Source: Acidobacteriota bacterium (GTDB lineage: Bacteria; Acidobacteriota; Thermoanaerobaculia; Multivoradales; JAHEKO01). From it: a stretch of DNA of 8,720 bases. Under the pieces are notes generated by a model. That model ran no database searches, was not told where the DNA came from, and saw only the letters and a program-made list of their open reading frames with translations. The position numbers were made by a program, and so were the translations under genes. Shown here piece by piece: positions 5,811 through 8,720 of the stretch. Positions within the stretch are counted from its first letter, which is position 1. Each line of letters starts with the position of its first letter. The DNA is taken from the NCBI GenBank assembly GCA_024638355.1, contig JAHEKO010000140.1, positions 1 to 8,720 on the forward strand. Reading direction: 5' to 3'.

Positions 5811-7208
5811 GTGCTCTCCCCCGACCAGCGAGTCCGGACTCTCGAGGCGTATCGCTCCGCCGTTCGCTTCATCGACCGCGACATCGTTCGTATGACGCCG
5901 AGGCGGCGCAGCCCCGAGGGCAAGGTGCGCGCCGCGCTCCAGTTCAACCGCGCCCTCGGCGACCCCCAGCGTGCCTACCCGTCAGTCCAGGTCGCGGGCA
6001 CTTCCGGCAAGGGAAGCGTCTGCCAGCTGATCGCGGCGACGCTGAGCGCAGCGGGTCTGCGCACCGGCTGCCACACCTCTCCCTACCTCCAGGCGTTCAC
6101 CGAGAAGACCTGGATCGACGGCAGCTACTGCTCGGTCGGCCAGCTCGTCGCCGCCGTCGACGGCGTGCGCCCGATGGCCGAGGCCTGCGCCGCGGACGAC
6201 GACTGTCCCGCCTCGGTGCACGGCATGGCCTCGCTCGCGGTCTCCTATCTCGCCTTCCGTGAGGCGCGCCTCGACGTGGCGGTCATGGAGACCGGCCTCG
6301 GCGGCCGCTTCGACCTGGTGCAGGGTCTCGAGCGCGAGCTCTCGGTGATCACCGAGCTGGGACTCGACCATACGACCTCGCTCGGGCCGACTCTCGACGA
6401 GATCGCCTGGCACAAGGCGGGGATCATCGAGCGCGGCGTGCCCTGCGTGGCGTCTCGCGGCCGCGGTTGGGACGTGCTCGAGGCGGAGGCGCGAGCGATC
6501 GGCGCGCCCCTGATCGCGGTCGACACCGGCTCCTTGCGACCGACGTCGGACGGCAACCTCGGTCTCTCCCTCGACTTCCTCGGTCGGGTCGACCTGGAGC
6601 TCGGCACCCGAGCCCCTTTCGCCGCGCGCAACGCCGCGCTGGCGGCCGCGGCACTCGATCGACTGGCGGCGGCCGGCTGGGCGATCGAGCCCGGGCACCT
6701 GCGCGCCGGCTTTCGTTCGCGCCTTCCGGGCCGATTGGAGCGGGTCGCGGAGCGGCCTCGAATCGTGCTCGACTGCGCCCACAACGCCCAGAAGGTCGCC
6801 GCCCTGCGCACGGCGCTGGGCGCGTACGGCCTCACCGTGGTTTTCGCCGCGACCGGAAGCCGCTCGCCCGAAGGCCTGCTCGAGGAGCTCGCGAGCTCGA
6901 CCGCACGGCTGGTCGCCACCGAGCTCGACCTCTACGGCAAGGCGTGCGTTGCGGCTGAAGAGATCGCCGCCTCCGGCACGGCACTCGGGATCGCCGCGGA
7001 GGCGATCGCCGAGCCGCGCGCCGCGCTCGAGCGGGCGATCGACCTCACCCCCGCGGGCGGCGTCGTGCTGATCACCGGATCCGTCTACCTGGTCGGTCTC
7101 CTTCGCGACCGCTGGTACCCGACCGACGAGGTCGTTCTCCAGCGCACTTCCTGGCCCGTGCCGGTCCCCGAGCGCCGCTCCAGCATAGAATCGGCGCGGC
7201 CGCGCTAG
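5811..7208 (+). CDS. folC: FolC-like Mur ligase: dihydrofolate/folylpolyglutamate synthase, divergent
   Basis: 465 aa from GTG 5811, close to the usual 420-450 aa. FolC is a cytoplasmic ATP-dependent ligase that adds glutamate to dihydropteroate and/or folates. Seen here: the P-loop VAGTSGKGS (61-69); HTSPYLQAFTEK (88-99), the counterpart of SPHLxxxxER; METGLGGRFD (159-168); LDHTTSLGPTLDEIAWHKAGI (185-205, in two parts LDHTTSLGPTLDEI and AWHKAGI), with Lys202 as the likely carbamylated lysine; LPGRLERV (305-312); LDCAHNAQ (320-327); and ITGSVYLVG (421-429). Several signature positions differ from typical FolC: Ser for Asn in the P-loop, Tyr for His in SPH, GGRFDLV for GGRLDATN, HNA for HNP, and no DKD motif after it. 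Another amino-acid ligase of the Mur superfamily is therefore possible. The GTG lies 13 nt after the upstream stop; no strong Shine-Dalgarno is visible. The first ATG (5892) would cut off residues normally present before the P-loop. Confidence 0.87.
   Translation: MLSPDQRVRTLEAYRSAVRFIDRDIVRMTPRRRSPEGKVRAALQFNRALGDPQRAYPSVQVAGTSGKGSVCQLIAATLSAAGLRTGCHTSPYLQAFTEKTWIDGSYCSVGQLVAAVDGVRPMAEACAADDDCPASVHGMASLAVSYLAFREARLDVAVMETGLGGRFDLVQGLERELSVITELGLDHTTSLGPTLDEIAWHKAGIIERGVPCVASRGRGWDVLEAEARAIGAPLIAVDTGSLRPTSDGNLGLSLDFLGRVDLELGTRAPFAARNAALAAAALDRLAAAGWAIEPGHLRAGFRSRLPGRLERVAERPRIVLDCAHNAQKVAALRTALGAYGLTVVFAATGSRSPEGLLEELASSTARLVATELDLYGKACVAAEEIAASGTALGIAAEAIAEPRAALERAIDLTPAGGVVLITGSVYLVGLLRDRWYPTDEVVLQRTSWPVPVPERRSSIESARPR
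7186..7191 (+). promoter_or_regulatory. Possible internal -10 element ahead of the GGR-family gene
   Basis: TAGAAT (5/6 match) lies within the last codons of folC, 30 nt before the ATG at 7222. It stands out in an otherwise very GC-rich stretch. No good -35 is seen around 7163-7168. It could supply extra transcription of the reductase gene in addition to read-through from folC. Confidence 0.35.
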
Positions 7209-7221
7209 CGGTCACGCCGCA

Positions 7222-8385
7222 ATGATCGAAGCAGCGAAGAGCTACGACGTCGCCGTAGTGGGCGCCGGTCCCGCCGGCGCGTCCTGCGCGCAGAAACTGG
7301 CCGAGGCCGGCCTCGAAGTCGCCTTGCTCGACCAGAAGGTGCCGCCGCGGTACAAGACGTGTGGCGGCGGCGTGGTCTGGCGAGCGCGGCGCATGCTCGA
7401 CTTCGAGCTCGACGGCTCGATCGAGCACGAGTGTCGGGTGGTCGAGCTTCACCTGCTCGACGCCGATCTCGACTTCCGAGTCGAGCGGCGCGAGCCGATG
7501 GTGACCATGACCATGCGCTCCGAGCTCGACCACCGCATGGTCGAGCGGGCGCGAGAGGCGGGCGTCGAGCTGCTGGCGCCGCTGCGCGTGCGCGATCTCG
7601 AGCAGACCGGCTCGGAGGTGCGGCTGTTGACCGACGGCGGGGTGGTCGGCGCGCGCTACTGCGTCGCCGCCGACGGGGCGGGCAGCCGCACCGCGCGCGC
7701 CGCCGGCTGGCCGGAGAACGAGCACGTCATCCCGGCGCTGGAGTCGGAGATCCGCGTCGCCCCCGCCGACTACCAGCGCTTCGCCGACCGCGCGCGCTTC
7801 GACTTCGGCCTGCTGCCCAGCGGCTACGCCTGGGTCTTTCCCAAGCGCGATCACCTGTCGGTCGGCTGTCTGTCGCGCCTGCGCGGCTGGAGTGCGCTGC
7901 GCGAGGATCTCGAGACCTATCTCCACCATCTCGGCCTGACCGAGCATGGAGCGCGCGAGGACCACGGCTTCGTCATCCCGATCGCGCCGCGCTCGCCCGA
8001 GCTCGCCCGAGGACGGGTTCTGTTGATCGGCGACGCCGCCGGGCTGGCCGATCCGCTGACCTGCGAGGGCATCTCGTGGGCCATCCTGAGTGGCCGCCTG
8101 GCCGCCGAGGCGATCGCCGGCGACCCCGCCGACCCCGGCGCCGTCCGCGCCGCCTGGGCCCGGCTGCTGGCGCGCGACCTGCTCCCCGAGCTCAAGACCG
8201 CGCGGCGCCTGGCTCATCTGCTCTACGAGCGCCACTGGCTGCGGCGGCTGGCGTTCCGACGCATCGGCCAGTCGCTGTGTGAGGTCATCGGTCGCGTCTT
8301 TCTGGGCGAGACCACCTTCCGCGGCCTGCTGCGGAGCCCGCGCAACTACCTGAAGCTGGCCGCCCGACTGGCCACCGGCGGCTGA
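7222..8385 (+). CDS. Geranylgeranyl-reductase-family FAD-dependent oxidoreductase
   Basis: 387 aa, typical for the GGR family. These flavoproteins reduce double bonds in isoprenoid chains (chlorophyll and archaeal lipid side chains, menaquinone) using reduced FAD. The N-terminal dinucleotide-binding motif is YDVAVVGAGPAGASCAQKLA (8-27), followed by an acidic-end strand VALLDQK (33-39). KTCGGGVV (45-52) is the family's CGGG substrate-side motif. VAADGAGSRTAR (148-159) and the second FAD motif VLLIGDAAGLADPLTCEGIS (266-285) follow, with the family-typical GYAWVFPKRDHLSVGC (201-216). The basic, partly hydrophobic C-terminus (about 325-385) fits membrane association. The ATG at 7222 directly precedes the Rossmann strand, 13 nt after the folC stop, with no clear Shine-Dalgarno. 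The substrate cannot be read from sequence; menaquinone saturation is a reasonable guess for a heterotrophic bacterium, and a halogenase or hydroxylase is less likely given the CGGG and WVFPK motifs. Confidence 0.93.
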   Translation: MIEAAKSYDVAVVGAGPAGASCAQKLAEAGLEVALLDQKVPPRYKTCGGGVVWRARRMLDFELDGSIEHECRVVELHLLDADLDFRVERREPMVTMTMRSELDHRMVERAREAGVELLAPLRVRDLEQTGSEVRLLTDGGVVGARYCVAADGAGSRTARAAGWPENEHVIPALESEIRVAPADYQRFADRARFDFGLLPSGYAWVFPKRDHLSVGCLSRLRGWSALREDLETYLHHLGLTEHGAREDHGFVIPIAPRSPELARGRVLLIGDAAGLADPLTCEGISWAILSGRLAAEAIAGDPADPGAVRAAWARLLARDLLPELKTARRLAHLLYERHWLRRLAFRRIGQSLCEVIGRVFLGETTFRGLLRSPRNYLKLAARLATGG

Positions 8386-8405
8386 GCGGCAGCCGCACCG
8401 CCGGT
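8374..8405. terminator. GC-rich hairpin overlapping the reductase stop codon
   Basis: ACCGGCGG (8374-8381) is exactly complementary to CCGCCGGT (8398-8405). A competing inner stem pairs CGGCTG (8379-8384) with CAGCCG (8390-8395) around a 5-nt loop. The structure spans the TGA at 8383-8385 and sits just upstream of the next promoter, where a terminator would be expected. No U-tract follows, so intrinsic termination is doubtful. Confidence 0.35.
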
Positions 8406-8431
8406 ACCGATTCCACGCCCATGCGACCGGC

Positions 8432-8437
8432 TATACT
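8432..8437 (+). promoter_or_regulatory. -10 element of the BNR/sortilin-like gene
   Basis: TATACT (5/6 match) lies in the 104-bp gap after the reductase gene, 52 nt before the ATG at 8490. The leader from about 8444 ends in a strong Shine-Dalgarno. The -35 region (around 8409-8414) shows no good match. Position, base composition and the following ribosome binding site make a promoter here likely. Confidence 0.5.
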
Positions 8438-8477
8438 CCCAGCGCGCCTCGGCGCACCCCTGAACAACTTCCTTCCT

Positions 8478-8482
8478 GGAGG
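8478..8482 (+). promoter_or_regulatory. Strong ribosome binding site of the BNR/sortilin-like gene
   Basis: GGAGG lies 7 nt before ATG 8490, the best Shine-Dalgarno in the window. It fixes the start of the last gene. Confidence 0.75.
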
Positions 8483-8489
8483 CTCCCGA

Positions 8490-8720
8490 ATGAACAGACT
8501 CTTTCTCTGCGCGTGGCCATTCGCGCTGGCGCTCTGCCTGACCCTGTCCGCTCCGGCCGAGGCCGCGCGGGCAAAAGCGAAGAAGGCCGAAAAGGCCGAG
8601 GCCGAGGCCGCGCCGCCGGTCGATCCGCAGCTCTTCCAGAAGCTCGAGTTCCGCAACATCGGGCCTCATCGGGGCGGTCGGTCGACCGCGGTGACCGGCG
8701 TTCACGGCGAGCGCGACACC
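8490..8720 (+). CDS. Exported BNR/sortilin (VPS10)-like repeat protein, N-terminal part (3' partial)
   Basis: Seventy-seven codons are visible from ATG 8490 to the window edge with no stop; the gene continues to the right. Residues 1-25 are a clear signal peptide (MNRLFLCAWPFALALCLTLS, then APAEA, with cleavage near AEA/A). Residues about 26-45 form an Ala/Lys/Glu low-complexity spacer (RAKAKKAEKAEAEAA). Then LEFRNIGPHRGGRSTAVTGV (52-71) begins. The RNIGPxRGGR motif opens the large (about 1000 aa) secreted WD40/YVTN/BNR-like proteins, often labelled glycosyl hydrolase or sortilin-like, that are abundant in Acidobacteriota and Bacteroidota. Their biochemical role is largely unproven; the hydrolase label comes from sialidase-like Asp-box propellers. 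The start is secured by GGAGG 7 nt upstream. The family call depends on one motif plus the signal peptide. Confidence 0.8.
   Translation, partial: MNRLFLCAWPFALALCLTLSAPAEAARAKAKKAEKAEAEAAPPVDPQLFQKLEFRNIGPHRGGRSTAVTGVHGERDT

Noticed and set aside
4232..5947. 571-codon open frame antisense to the HExxH gene and the start of folC
   Set aside because: It crosses the boundary of two plus-strand genes that have export signals or conserved motifs, and its own product shows only Arg/Gly/Val-rich low-complexity sequence.
7072..8235. 387-codon open frame antisense to the GGR-family gene
   Set aside because: The plus-strand frame carries every expected FAD and family motif; the antisense product has none.
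1..8720. CRISPR arrays, transposase genes, terminal inverted repeats, tRNA or rRNA genes, prophage or defence genes
   Set aside because: No regularly spaced repeats, no recombinase or transposase motifs and no recognisable RNA gene sequence were seen. Base composition is even across the window, so there is no sign of recent transfer.

Overview
This is a GC-rich, gene-dense stretch of bacterial chromosome, with no mobile element, CRISPR array, tRNA or rRNA that I can recognise. The gene mix fits an Acidobacteriota-like bacterium: a secreted PQQ/pyrrolo-quinoline-type propeller protein, a SYLF lipid-binding protein, a HtrA protease, a BNR/sortilin-like 'GPxRGGR' protein, and large secreted proteins with Ala/Glu-rich linkers. 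That assignment is an inference from family content and base composition, not from a marker gene.

Layout. Bases 1-867 (+) are the 3' part of a gene for a coiled-coil protein ending in an NTF2/Cds6-like domain. It runs tail-to-tail, with only 3 bp between stops, into an HtrA/Deg1-type serine protease on the minus strand (871-1968). A 206-bp AT-richer divergent spacer follows, with a good sigma70-type promoter (TATAAT at 2096-2101) for a SYLF-domain protein (2175-2843). The next gene, a secreted beta-propeller protein (about 2840-4114), has no ATG/GTG/TTG that keeps its signal peptide. It most plausibly starts at a CTG inside a CTGA stop/start overlap, preceded by GGAG.

After a 141-bp gap holding a small coiled-coil-like ORF without a clear start, three plus-strand genes are packed with 13-nt gaps. 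They are an unrecognised exported protein with a HExxH zinc-protease motif (4256 or 4277 to 5797), a divergent FolC-type Mur ligase (5811-7208), and a geranylgeranyl-reductase-family flavoprotein (7222-8385). A GC-rich hairpin and a fresh promoter (TATACT, 8432-8437) then lead to a BNR/sortilin-like exported protein that runs off the right end (8490-8720+).

How the genes work together. Most products look like envelope or periplasm proteins: HtrA quality control, SYLF, propeller, putative metalloprotease and BNR-like protein. FolC (folate polyglutamylation) and the GGR-family reductase (isoprenoid saturation, possibly of menaquinone) are cytoplasmic or membrane-associated metabolic enzymes. 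I see no multi-gene defence or biosynthetic system here. The points most worth a second look are the CTG start, the two-domain HExxH protein, and the non-canonical signature residues of the FolC homologue.
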